Origin: Hepsetus odoe
Taxonomy: Eukaryota > Chordata > Actinopteri > Characiformes > Hepsetidae
Assembly (NCBI GenBank): GCA_017165825.1
Contig: CM029384.1
Coordinates: 3,031,715-3,095,714 of the forward strand
DNA: 64,000 bases
Direction of reading: 5' to 3'
Shown: piece by piece, positions 10,561 to 19,905 of the stretch
Position numbering within the stretch: position 1 is the first letter of the stretch
Layout of the letters: each line of letters begins with the position of its first letter
Position numbers and translations under genes: made by a program
The notes under the pieces: generated by a model
Told to the model about the DNA's origin: nothing
Seen by the model: only the letters and a program-made list of their open reading frames with translations
Databases searched by the model: none

Positions 10561-13500
10561 GGCTGTGTTTTTAGCATGCTAGCGTGAGTTAGCTTAGCCG
10601 AGAGTTAGCTTCGAGCAGCTGCGGCAGGAGGGAGGGGGGCTTTCTGACTTAACTCGCACAGTCCAGCAGGAAATTAGCCTCGTTTGGCCAGAATATCTCA
10701 TGTTTGATCTGTTTAGTGACTTCTGGCGGGCTGGGAGAAAGGCAGGCCGGGCTGTCCGAGCAGAGCCGGGTCCCAGCGGGCAGGGTTTGGGTCAGCCTGG
10801 TGCTGATCCGGTCCAGAACCAGCTGAGTTACCCAGCTCACTGCTCTCTGTTCATCTGTGAAACTGACATCTCCCAGAAGCACGCAGGAGCCCAGTCTAGT
10901 GCCTGTAGACTGTAGTGACCATGCAGGCTGGGTGTTAGTTTAGGCCAGGGCTCCTGGAATTCCCATCAGCACTTTCCCGATTTTGGGAGGAAACTTCCAG
11001 AGCGGGATTTCTGTGTTCTAAAGGTCTAAAGCTGAGAACTGGCCAATAGGAATGCCCCCCAGACTTTTGTTTATTAGACACTCTTGACTTTGGGTTGAGT
11101 TTTTTGGCTAAACTGAGAAATCCTGCTTTGGGGGAAGTTAGTCCTACTTGTCTTGTCCTGTCTAAACTGCGTCTCTGAAATGGAAACCAGAGACCGTTTC
11201 AATCTTGCCATCAAATATTGTAAACATTGTCTGTTTTTATCTGTTAATCATAAGGGGACAATGTCATTCTTCTCTTAAAAGGTGGACATTTATAATTTGG
11301 CTGTCAAATATTATTAAAATGTTTTTTTTATATGTTAAATAAAAAAGGGGGCTGCCATTTTGGCTGTTAAATATGAAAAGAATCAGCTTTTAAGATTTAA
11401 AATAAATGGAGACATTTCCTTTTAGGCTGTCAGAAATAGAAAAAGTCAGTTCTTATCTGTTAAAGTTGGACAGTTCCAGTTTCCCTGTCAAATATGAAAG
11501 TAATCAATTTTTATTCTATAAAATATCAAATACATAAATAGTTCTTTTTATTCTTTTTATTGCCTTTGTCCTTCTATTGCATAAGTCATTTTTCTGTCCA
11601 CATTTGCTTACTCAAACTGAATTACACTGGAATAATTTTTTTTTTGGTTAATAAAAGAGAAACCGTTCTAGTCTGACTGTCAGATTTTAATATTAAAATG
11701 TAATATTAAATGATAATATTAAAATGGCCAGTTTAAATCTTAAGTAAAAGCAGGATATTTCCAGGCTGGCTATTAGTGAGAATGGTCTGTTTTTATCTGT
11801 TAAAAAGAGGATGGCTCCTGATACCGGTCATATATTATTAAAATCTCTGTAGCTATTTCTCGAATAAGGGTTTTTAAGTTAATCACATAAGCCTTGAATT
11901 GAGGATTGTCCAATAAGAATGTCCCTCAGCTATTTGCCTACGGACCTCTGGATCAAATAGCTCCCCGGTTCGAATCCCACCTCTGGCACTACCACCACTG
12001 GGCCCCGAGCAAGACCCTTAACCCTGAGTGTCTCCAGGGGGGACTGTCCCTGTAATCAGGACATGGAAGTCGCTCTGGATAAGAGCATCTGCTGAATGCC
12101 GTAAATGGGGTTCACCCTCATGTTTGGACAGAACAGGGTAAAGGTGGGGAGATTCTTACTGGTCCAGTAAGATGACTAGATACCAGAAATGAAAAACAGG
12201 GACAGTTATCAAATTTGTTCATGTAATATTTTAAAAAGCGTTTCGTGACCATGGTAACTGTACTGTCATGAACCACAGTGAAGACGGACCCATAAAATTG
12301 GACTCGAATGAATTCTCATTTTTATATTTTAGAGTTATAAATTGGCAGCATCTGTAACTTTTTTTTCCTTTTATTTCCCCCTTCACTCTTCTTCCTATCC
12401 TGTCTTCCTTCTTTCCTTCCAGTCCTACAGGGATAGTAGTAGAGGAGGGTAGTACGATTCCTGTCCCGTCACCCCTGATTCAAACCCTGGGTTCTTGCAT
12501 GAAACGGTGTTTGTGGTGAAGTGGTTTCTCTGGACACTTGCAAGTGTTTTCTCTAAAACTAGACAAATGAGTGATCGCTAGTGGACGAGTGAAAAGCAGC
12601 TGCTGTGGTGATAAACCAGCCCATATTTGCAGTAATATTTAAAGTCAGAATATGATTGGACAAGACATTTGACGACAAGACTTAAGGTCTTTTTAATAAT
12701 CATCTTGGTAGAACTGTCATGGTTTCTGGTGTGTGCGTGCGCTCTGCTTTCTGAGATTTAACTCCGAAGGAAGCTGTTAGACAGTTGTCTGAGCACTTAT
12801 TTGAACTTACGAAACTTAAAATGGGTTGAAAGTCCTGAGAACAAAGTCTTGCGAAATCTAGACTTCATTACATGATGTCTTTTCGCTCCTCTGTAGTGGG
12901 TCAGTCCTGCAGAGCTGTAGAAGAGCAAAATTACATTTCAGATTTCGGTAAAGATATTTAAACCTCCAGCAATATGATTACCAGCACCACAGTGACCACA
13001 GTAATTTAGTTCACGACTGATTAAGGTGCATTTGTGTGACATGTATCCCTTCTTTTCTGGCCAAAAGGAAAACTCTGCCTAGTATATTTTGTTCTTTTTA
13101 TTGCCTTTGTCCCTCTATTGCATAAGTCATTTTTCTGTCCACATTTGCTACTATGTGGACAGAAAAACTATTAAATAAAAAAGGGGGCTGCCATTTTGGC
13201 TGTCAAATATGAAAAGAATCAGCTTTTAAGATTTAAAATAAAAGGAGACATTTCCTTTTAGGCTGTCAGAAATAGAAATAGTATTTTTTTTATCTGTTAA
13301 AGTTGAACAGTTCCAGTTTCCCTGTCAGATAATCAGTTTTTATTCTATAAAATAATATCAAATACATAAATAGTTATTTTTGTTCTGTTTATTGCCTTTG
13401 TCCCTCTATTGTATAAGTCATTTTTTGTCCTCATTTGCTTACTCAAACTGAATGACTCTGGAATAATTTATTTATTTTTACAAATTTGTAGTCAGCTGCT

Positions 13501-15760
13501 TTTGGGGCAGAAAAAATAACCAGATGAAACGGAGGAAGTTTATTCAGTCTAGGTGTGAAGCGCTAGTTTTAATGGCCTTTGGTGCTTCAGTTCTCATACA
13601 GTATGTGTCCAAAAGTATCCAGACAGCCCCTTTAATGACCAGCTTCAGCTGCTTTAAAGTGCATTACAGTCCATTGCTAAGATAAGTGTGAGGAACAGCT
13701 ATGACCAATTGAATGGGATGTCCTGGGGCATCTTTTAATCTGAGGCAGAGGTGCCAAACTGTGGGAGCACCTGTGTCTGGCACAGTTTGGAAGTTCCCCT
13801 CTTCAAGCACACCTGGTTCATCTCAGACTTTCATTTCCAGGCGAACTAAGAGTGTTTGAACAGGGGAACAGTCGAACTGTGCTCAACACTTGCCTTCCAG
13901 AACTGGATCTGGGCCACGTCCAGGGTTTGGAGCAGATATTCTTTAGTTCCAGGTGGTTTTCAAAAGAAGAATCTCATAATGTCTTCTCTTCTTCCTCTCA
14001 GGACGTGTTTTTGATGATCAGACGTCACAAGACAACAATTTTCACAGATGCCAAGGAGTCGACTACAGTGTATGAGCTCAAACGCATCGTGGAAGGCATC
14101 CTTAAGAGGCCACCGGAGGAACAGAGACTTTACAAGGTCAGGGAACCCAGCTCAGTGTGCATGCCCTCGTTCCTTTCCTGAGAAGGACACAAGCGCTAAA
14201 CTAAATTTGTGCTTCAAATACTGTCATTTTCCCCAGATATTTAATGTTTTAAGGTTTTAAAAACTTAACTGTGTATGTAAGACTACTTCTACTACTACTG
14301 CAGCTTGTTCCCGAAGTTCACATTGCTTACACAGTATTCTTTTCTTCTGGATCGCATTCAGTGACTCCTACCTACCTGAACACCCACCCGTCTAGAGTCA
14401 CCCCTCATCTTTGTATTTTGGAAAATGAGACGATAGCTGCAGTGATTTTGTGCAACATGTAAACACACTAAGACACAAAGACAATTTGTAGAATTCTAAC
14501 CAGCTTTAAAGTCAATATTTACTTTAATCACCGTTCTTCAGCACAACCTGAATTCTCTGAGGCCAGCTTTCTTGTCATTTCTTCAGGGACACTTCTTCAA
14601 GCTTCTTGAAAGATGTCCCAAAGCTCTTCGACTCTCTTTTGTGCCGTTCCCTGTTGAGATGAGCCCACAACCGTCTCTGGCCGTGAAAACGGTCAGATAC
14701 AGGGACTGAAAATGAGACAAAAACGGTGTCCTTCAGGAAGCCTGGAGAACTGTTCCTCAACTATACATGGAAAAATACAAGAGAGTCTGACTCTTTTGGA
14801 AGCAGAATATGAAGCGAGGGGTGTCTAAAGACTATTGTAATGTATAGTGCAGAGGTGCTTTTGCAGGCTTCCTCCAGGTATGGATGGACCAGACAGCGTT
14901 CTTAATTCAGGTTCCTGTATGTGTGAACATTGCACGAGATACACCTTTTGCTGTTATGCATTCAGGGCTATTAATCCTAACGTGAGCTTTCTGATGATAG
15001 GATGACATGTTGCTAGAAGACACCAAGACCCTTGGGGACTGTGGATTTACAAACCAGACGGCAAGACCCCAGGCGCCGGCCACAGTAGGGCTGGCCTTCC
15101 GCATCAGTGGTGAGTTCATATCGCCCCTCGTTTTCCAGCTTACTTTCCCTGAATGGACTGTATTTACATGATAAATTTTAAAGTGTTAACATTGCTCATA
15201 TATTTATGTATATCAGACTCTTCTGTTAGTTTTCTTGTATTTTTAAGGTTTTTTTTTCTGATATCAAGTACATTTAGCAGAAGTTTCTGTTAACAATGAA
15301 AATTCAGATTTCAGATTTTTTTACTCTTTCATCTCCCGATCACTTCTTGCTAACAAAAATGACTATTTAGAGAGAAAGAATGAGCTCCTGGAGATATTTC
15401 ACGCTTCTACCCAGCCATATGTACAAATTCACTTAAGTATTACAGGGAAACTGGGTTTGAGAGTAATCATGGGGTCCCGTGTTTTCTGTATTATTGACCA
15501 TTGAATCATTGGTGGTCAGTATTGCCAGTAATCTTTATCATGGGTGGGTTTTTAAATTTTTTTTATTTATTTATCCCCCCCCCCTCTCCTTGCGTGAGCA
15601 GAGCCTGTATTTTGGGATTGACAGATGCCTTTTGCTGTTTTCCTCAGATGATTCCTTTGAGCCTCTGCGAGTGGAACCCTTCTCTAGTCCTCCTGAACTC
15701 CCCGACGTGATGAAGCCCCAGGACTCCAGCAGCACTGCCAACGAGCAGGCGGTGCAGTGA
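10399..15760 (+). CDS. elob: Elongin B (transcription elongation factor B subunit 2)
   Basis: Four coding exons: 10399-10401 (ATG only, followed at once by GTGAGT), 14002-14136, 15001-15109 and 15648-15760 (stop TGA). All splice sites are GT-AG and in phase. The product is about 119 aa, matching the family's ~118. It starts M-DVFLMIRRHKTTIFTDAKES and ends DVMKPQDSSSTANEQAVQ, both near-identical to vertebrate Elongin B; the ubiquitin-like fold spans about residues 1-80. Family knowledge: it pairs with Elongin C as adaptor of the VHL and SOCS-box CUL2/CUL5 ubiquitin ligases and as part of the Elongin elongation factor, in nucleus and cytosol. A Met-only first coding exon is, as I recall, also the human arrangement, which supports this start. 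Intron 1 (3.6 kb) carries the repeat block described separately. Confidence 0.97.
11195..11830 (+). repeat. Degenerate ~65-bp tandem repeat block in elob intron 1
   Basis: A decayed unit recurs about eight times: a GGACA(T/G)TT-like start, then TTGGCTGTCAAATATTA, then CTGTTTTTATCTGTTAAA. Unit lengths vary and copies are 60-80% alike by eye. Part of the block (about 11336-11640) is repeated at 13167-13470. Confidence 0.7.
11933..12107 (+). mobile_element. SINE family B
   Basis: Box B-like GGTTCGAATCCC at about 11968, then the family core CCTGTAATCAGGACATGGAA, and the end AAGTCGCTCTGGATAAGAGC. The tRNA-like 5' part is truncated or diverged. Confidence 0.8.
13085..13470 (+). repeat. Second copy of the elob intron-1 repeat block, with a perfect hairpin at its edge
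   Basis: 13167-13470 repeats 11336-11640 closely (GGGGGCTGCCATTTTGGCTG through CTTACTCAAACTGAAT). 13089-13148 repeats the tail of the same unit, so the order is tail, head, tail, as expected of a tandem duplication junction. The junction holds a perfect 15-bp inverted repeat, TTTTTCTGTCCACAT (13130-13144) against 13153-13167, with an 8-base spacer. Confidence 0.75.
13600..13830. mobile_element. Nonautonomous DNA transposon fragment
   Basis: GTGTCCAAAAGTATCCAGAC at about 13606, followed by a CTGCTTTAAAGTGCATTACAG-like stretch, matches the element near 22.7 kb and a family I recall as common in fish. No coding capacity is seen. Confidence 0.5.
14500..14830. mobile_element. Interspersed repeat, family D (elob intron 2)
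   Basis: A stretch containing GATACAGGGACTG, GAAAATGAGACAAAAACGG, GTGTCCTTCAGGAAGCCTGG and CTGTTCCTCAAC is homologous to 20.53-20.80 kb, where the inner part is amplified three times. This shows it is an interspersed element. Class unknown. Confidence 0.55.
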
Positions 15761-17175
15761 AGCGAAGCAGGACGGACAGCAGAGGGCAGGAGGGGGGAGA
15801 TAAAGGGAGGGACAAATTGGGGGAAACATCAAGCATGTAGAGAAATCGTTTGAACATGAAGGTGGTGTTGAGGTGCGGAGGGGAGGGTTGGGAACGGGGA
15901 GGGTGCATGAGGTTGAGTGATCCTGTGTGATGCTGTGACTTTTGCTGAAAAATTAGAATTATTCTCCTTTGCAGCCCTTCTCTAGCCACTGGCTCTCTGA
16001 CTGACTGTGTTCATCTCGAACCCTTCATGCACCCGGTCGAGTCTGTTCAGTGCGAAGGTTTTAACCGCCACCCCGTGTCGATCCGGGCACTTTTTCATTT
16101 CTTTTTGATCACGCGCCTCCATGCATTTCCAGGCAAATTGGTTACGCTGCTGTCAGTCGGTCATCTAGAGGGGGCTGAGGGTAAACTATTTAAAAATCAT
16201 ACCTTTTATTTAATTCACATCTTTAGGTTTGGAAAATTGAGCTTTGTATGCTTTGTGTGTTTTGGCCCTGTGTTGGGGTGGGGCGGGGGGAGGGGCAGAT
16301 TGTTCTGGGGCTGGATTGGCTGTCGAATTTCTCAGCGCCCTCACTGAATTGTATTTGCAGTATGTTCTGTGTTAATGAATATTGATGTTATTGCTCTTTA
16401 TTTAGGGCCTTCAGTTTTACAAAGAGCCATCGGGGATGTGAAAGCTACAAGCCGAGATTTTACATCACTTCCTAATTTAGACCGCTCCGGAATCAAAACG
16501 GACACTGAATTCATATCCCCTGACGATATACATGAAATGTCCATACCAGGAAAGTGGTAGATTCCTTGTAAAAAGAAAAAAAGAAAAAACATTTTGTATT
16601 TGGATTTTTGCTTCTCGGTGTGTTTTTGCCTTTATTTACACTGTCATGTTGGACGTGTTTTGTCCCCTGTCATTTTTTTCCAGTGTTGGATTCGAAAGAC
16701 AAAGCAGTGTCCTTCTGTTTAATTCCCAAATTTTGTATTTAAACCAAAGGGGAAACTGAAAATGCACGGCTGATTTCCTTTTTGTTTCTTTGTGTGCGCG
16801 TGTGAAGGAATAGTTTACGTTTGGCAGAGCAGGGGGGTATTTCACAAAGTGGCCTTTCTCAGCGGGACAAACTTCAGCCCGAAGTTGAGGGTTGTCCAAG
16901 AGGAATGTCCTTTGTCTTGTTCTTTTTCCTGTTGGACAGGCTTGATGTAGCGATCTGGTGAAAGGGGAATCCTGCTTTGTGAACTGCTCCCCTGTAAGCT
17001 CACGGTCTGATTGCGTAAAGCGCCGGTTGTTTAGTTTGAACCAATGCTGACGTGATGTTCGTCCCAAAATCAGAAGTCCTGCTGTCTAGGTTTCTGAGGA
17101 CTCGCTTCTCCTTGGGGGGGGGGGCAACTGTTCCTCGCAGTGTTCTTTCAGAAAATAAAAAGAAAGAAAGCCAGG
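15761..17175 (+). other. elob 3' UTR / downstream sequence
   Basis: The first clear AATAAA after the elob stop is at 17154-17159, which would make a long 3' UTR. A 63-codon frame at 16369-16560 and a 106-codon frame at 16027-16347 lie here without recognisable domains. I treat them as chance frames in UTR. Confidence 0.5.
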
Positions 17176-17457
17176 TGAACAAAGGAGTGCAGCACTATCT
17201 GTAATCAAGTTTAAATTAAAAACAACCCTTTACACACATGCATGCTTTGTTTTTTTTTTTGTTTTTTGTTTTTTTTCTTTCTCCAATTTTAGTATCTTAC
17301 ATTTTGTGAAAGGGAGCGCTATGGATTCCCGTTACTAGCAACACCTGCAGTCTTGTGTGAAAGAAGCTTCAGGAACTGAATGTCTGATGTTTTAGTATTT
17401 AGGGTCACGCTTTGCCTTTATTACAACTTCTGCAGGAAGTTTTAAGTCTTTCTTTTT

Positions 17458-17935
17458 AAAGTGAAAGTGTGTCATTTTCCAAAACGAAAAAATTCCTTTG
17501 TATCTACATACCGTTCAGCAGGGGCCAGCCATATCCAGCACCCAGGGAGCCGTGATGGCGTCGGAACCTTGCTCAAGGGAACCTCAGGGCAACCTAATGG
17601 TCCGGGATCTGAACCCACAACCTTCCGATCCTGGGCCTATTGGGGCAGCGGTGGCCTAGTGGTTAGGGAGTTGCCCCGCATCGGAAGATTGTGGGTTCGA
17701 TTCCCTCACAAGTAGGTTGCCCTGAGGTACCCCTGAGCAAGGTACCGTCCCCGTCACTGCTCCCTGGGCGCTTTCAATAGCTGCCCACTGCTGCACGGTG
17801 TTTGTGTGCATGGGTTAAAAGCAGAGGTCCAATTTCGTTGTGGTTCATGCTGTGCAGTGCTGTGACCTCGCAATGACAAGGGTTGTCACTTTCACTTTCA
17901 CTATTCCCTAAAAACTAGGACACAGCTGCCCCAAG
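17458..17935 (-). mobile_element. SINE family A, split by a younger SINE
   Basis: Reverse copy from AAAGTGAAAGTG to the truncated head GACACAGCTGCCCC. It is interrupted after GATCCTGGGCCTATT by the plus-strand copy at 17642-17900 and resumes at CTATTCCCTAAAAACTAGG. CTATT is present on both sides. Confidence 0.92.
17642..17900 (+). mobile_element. SINE family A, complete, inserted in another SINE
   Basis: Full-length 259-bp copy with clear A box (GTGGCCTAGTGGTTAGG) and B box (GGGTTCGATTCCC). It carries the core GGTTGCCCTGAGGTACC and the tail GTCACTTTCACTTTCA. Flanked by CTATT at 17637-17641 and 17901-17905, a target-site duplication. It is the best reference copy in the window. Confidence 0.95.
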
Positions 17936-18280
17936 CTGATCCCAGTCACAGATTAACTTGCATTCCTGCAGCAGAAGAATGAACGTGCCCAGCTCCACAG
18001 CCAGAGTGAAGCTGGTGTTGGTTTACCTGAAGGGCATGGTGTCCATGCTCTGTCTGGTCTTGAATGCTTGTATTGTCCCCGTTACGTGTTTTTAATTTTT
18101 AATTTGTATCAATGTTATTTTGAAAGCTTCCGTTTAGTTTGATGTTGAATGCATCCTTTTTTCGAAACTCAGGCAAGAAGAGTGTCTACTTAATGGCCCT
18201 TTGGTGAAAAATAATACGCTGTGATTCCACTCAGTGGCTCTCGTCAGAGTTCAACCCACCTTGTGTCCATGAATGTAGGC

Positions 18281-18346
18281 GTAGGGTTGTGGTGTCTAGC
18301 GTTTAGAGATGAGGGCCCAGAAGTGGAAGATCGTCGGTTGGAACCC
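18281..18346 (+). mobile_element. Possible SINE head (tRNA-like)
   Basis: GGTGTCTAGCGTTTAGAG followed by GATCGTCGGTTGGAACCCTG mimics the A and B boxes of family A, but the body does not follow. Confidence 0.35.
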
Positions 18347-18429
18347 TGGTTCTCTTACCTGACTGTCCACATTCAGGCGTGCTCCATCTTGACTGAACGA
18401 AAGGCACGGTAAGAGTTGTGTACGCTCAC

Positions 18430-18725
18430 TCCTTTTCTGAGCCGTTTGTCCTGATCAGGTTTGGGGGTGGTGCTGGATCCTATCCCACCTCTCATAGGGC
18501 AAAAAAAGGGGACACACCTTGGACAGGTTGCCTGTCCATCACAGGGCAGACACTCATACACACTTAAGGGGGCAATTAAGCATCTCCAGTCTCCTTGACG
18601 TGCAGGTCTTTGGACGCTGGGAGGAAACCGGAGCTCCTGGAGCAAATACACACAGACACGTCGTGAACATGTCCACTCCACCCTGAAAGGACCCGGCCCG
18701 TCCCGTCTGGGCATCGAACCCTGCG
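18430..18725. mobile_element. Interspersed repeat, family C
   Basis: Contains GGATCCTATCCCACCTCTCA, CCTTGGACAGGTTGCCTGTC, a CCATCACAGGGCAGACACTC motif and, further on, CTTTGGACGCTGGGAGGAAA. This combination belongs to a very common fish interspersed repeat. Pieces recur near 39.7 and 50.9 kb. I do not assign a class. Confidence 0.6.
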
Positions 18726-19189
18726 AGACCTATCCTGCCTAACTTAACTATGTGTACAGTTAATCAGACTAGAAAGGACTACAGTTTAAACCCATGTGAG
18801 CTGGAAAAAAAATTCATATGCTTGCGTAAATGAACAGGGTCTAATAGATACAGAAAGAAATAAACCAATGTAATTTTTATAAAATTGTATTAAATATGTA
18901 AAACATTTTAAATAATTTTGATAATATTAACTATGTTTTATTATGGCAATAGAGGATCAACGGGATGAGTAGAAAAGGTACAAATAAATAATACGTTATT
19001 TATTACATGATCAATTTCACAATGCATTCATTTTCACTTCCTGAGAAGATAAAAATAAGACCGAGGACTTTCGTCCACCAATGGTGTTGGTCAACAGTTA
19101 GATGCAGTGATTTACTCTTTCATTTATTCTCATTTTCCTCTTTCCCCTCCCAGGCTGAACAGGGAGTTTGGTATGCTATATAATATTCA

Positions 19190-19402
19190 AAGTGAAAGTG
19201 ACTATTTGTCATTGTGAACAGGCAGTAAAACACCAAATACATCCTCTGTAGTTAACACACACACACACACCGTGCAGCAGGGGGCAGCTGCTGAAAGTGC
19301 CCAGAGAGCAGTGATGGGGACAGTACCTTGCTCAAGGGTAACCTGCTTGTCTGGGATTCAAACCCACAACCCAGACCCTAAACACTAGACCCTGTCTGCC
19401 CC
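19190..19402 (-). mobile_element. SINE family A
   Basis: AAGTGAAAGTGACTATTTGT at its 3' end, the core GGGGACAGTACCTTGCTCAA, and reverse head CTAGACCCTGTCTGCCCC. A short CA run lies inside. Confidence 0.9.
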
Positions 19403-19719
19403 AGTGGCCTAGTGGTTCACAACCTCTTTTTCTCTGCAAATGTTTAAATTTTGTCTCATGAAAAGTCTAATGTACACCACAAGTGCTTATTTTTGTATGT
19501 TAAGGAAGGATTTTTTATTAAATGAATGGGACAGAAAATTACCCTCAAAAATGTGGACTGACCCAAACAGTGAATTAAACAGAAGAGAAAAAGAACTAAA
19601 CTATAGAAAACTGGGACAATAAGTGTCGGAAATAAAAAAAAAACAAGTAGAAAAACAATAATGAGCACCATGTAGTACTTTATAGGGGCCAGTGGGTGTT
19701 TTAGTGTCATTCCAGGTTT

Positions 19720-19743
19720 AAAAAAAAAAAAAAAAAAAAAAAA
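19720..19743. repeat. poly(A) tract, 24 bases
   Basis: An uninterrupted A run just upstream of the Harbinger-like gene's promoter. Confidence 0.85.
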
Positions 19744-19749
19744 GTAGAT

Positions 19750-19905
19750 TTGGGTGACAACGTGGACAATGGTGTCGCGTTATTATGACGAAAGAGCGCA
19801 TGCGCATTTCGTGCACCAAGGCTACATGCTTCTGGCTGCATGTAGTAGACAGTAGTTTTGAGTTTTGGGGGTTATTTTCCAGCATGAAATGGATTCACCA
19901 GGCAT
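19750..19905 (+). promoter_or_regulatory. Putative promoter of the Harbinger-like gene with an NRF1-type palindrome
   Basis: GCGCATGCGC at 19796-19805 is the consensus NRF1 binding palindrome. It lies 84 bp upstream of the inferred ATG at 19889, in a locally CpG-containing stretch without a TATA box. Placement fits a TATA-less, broadly active promoter. Confidence 0.6.

Noticed and set aside
16027..16560. Two frames (106 and 63 codons) downstream of elob
   Set aside because: They lie in the probable elob 3' UTR with no recognisable motif or separate gene signals.
17642..17730. tRNA-like A and B boxes suggesting a tRNA gene
   Set aside because: The same head recurs in dozens of SINE copies followed by the SINE body, and it cannot fold as a complete tRNA cloverleaf by eye.
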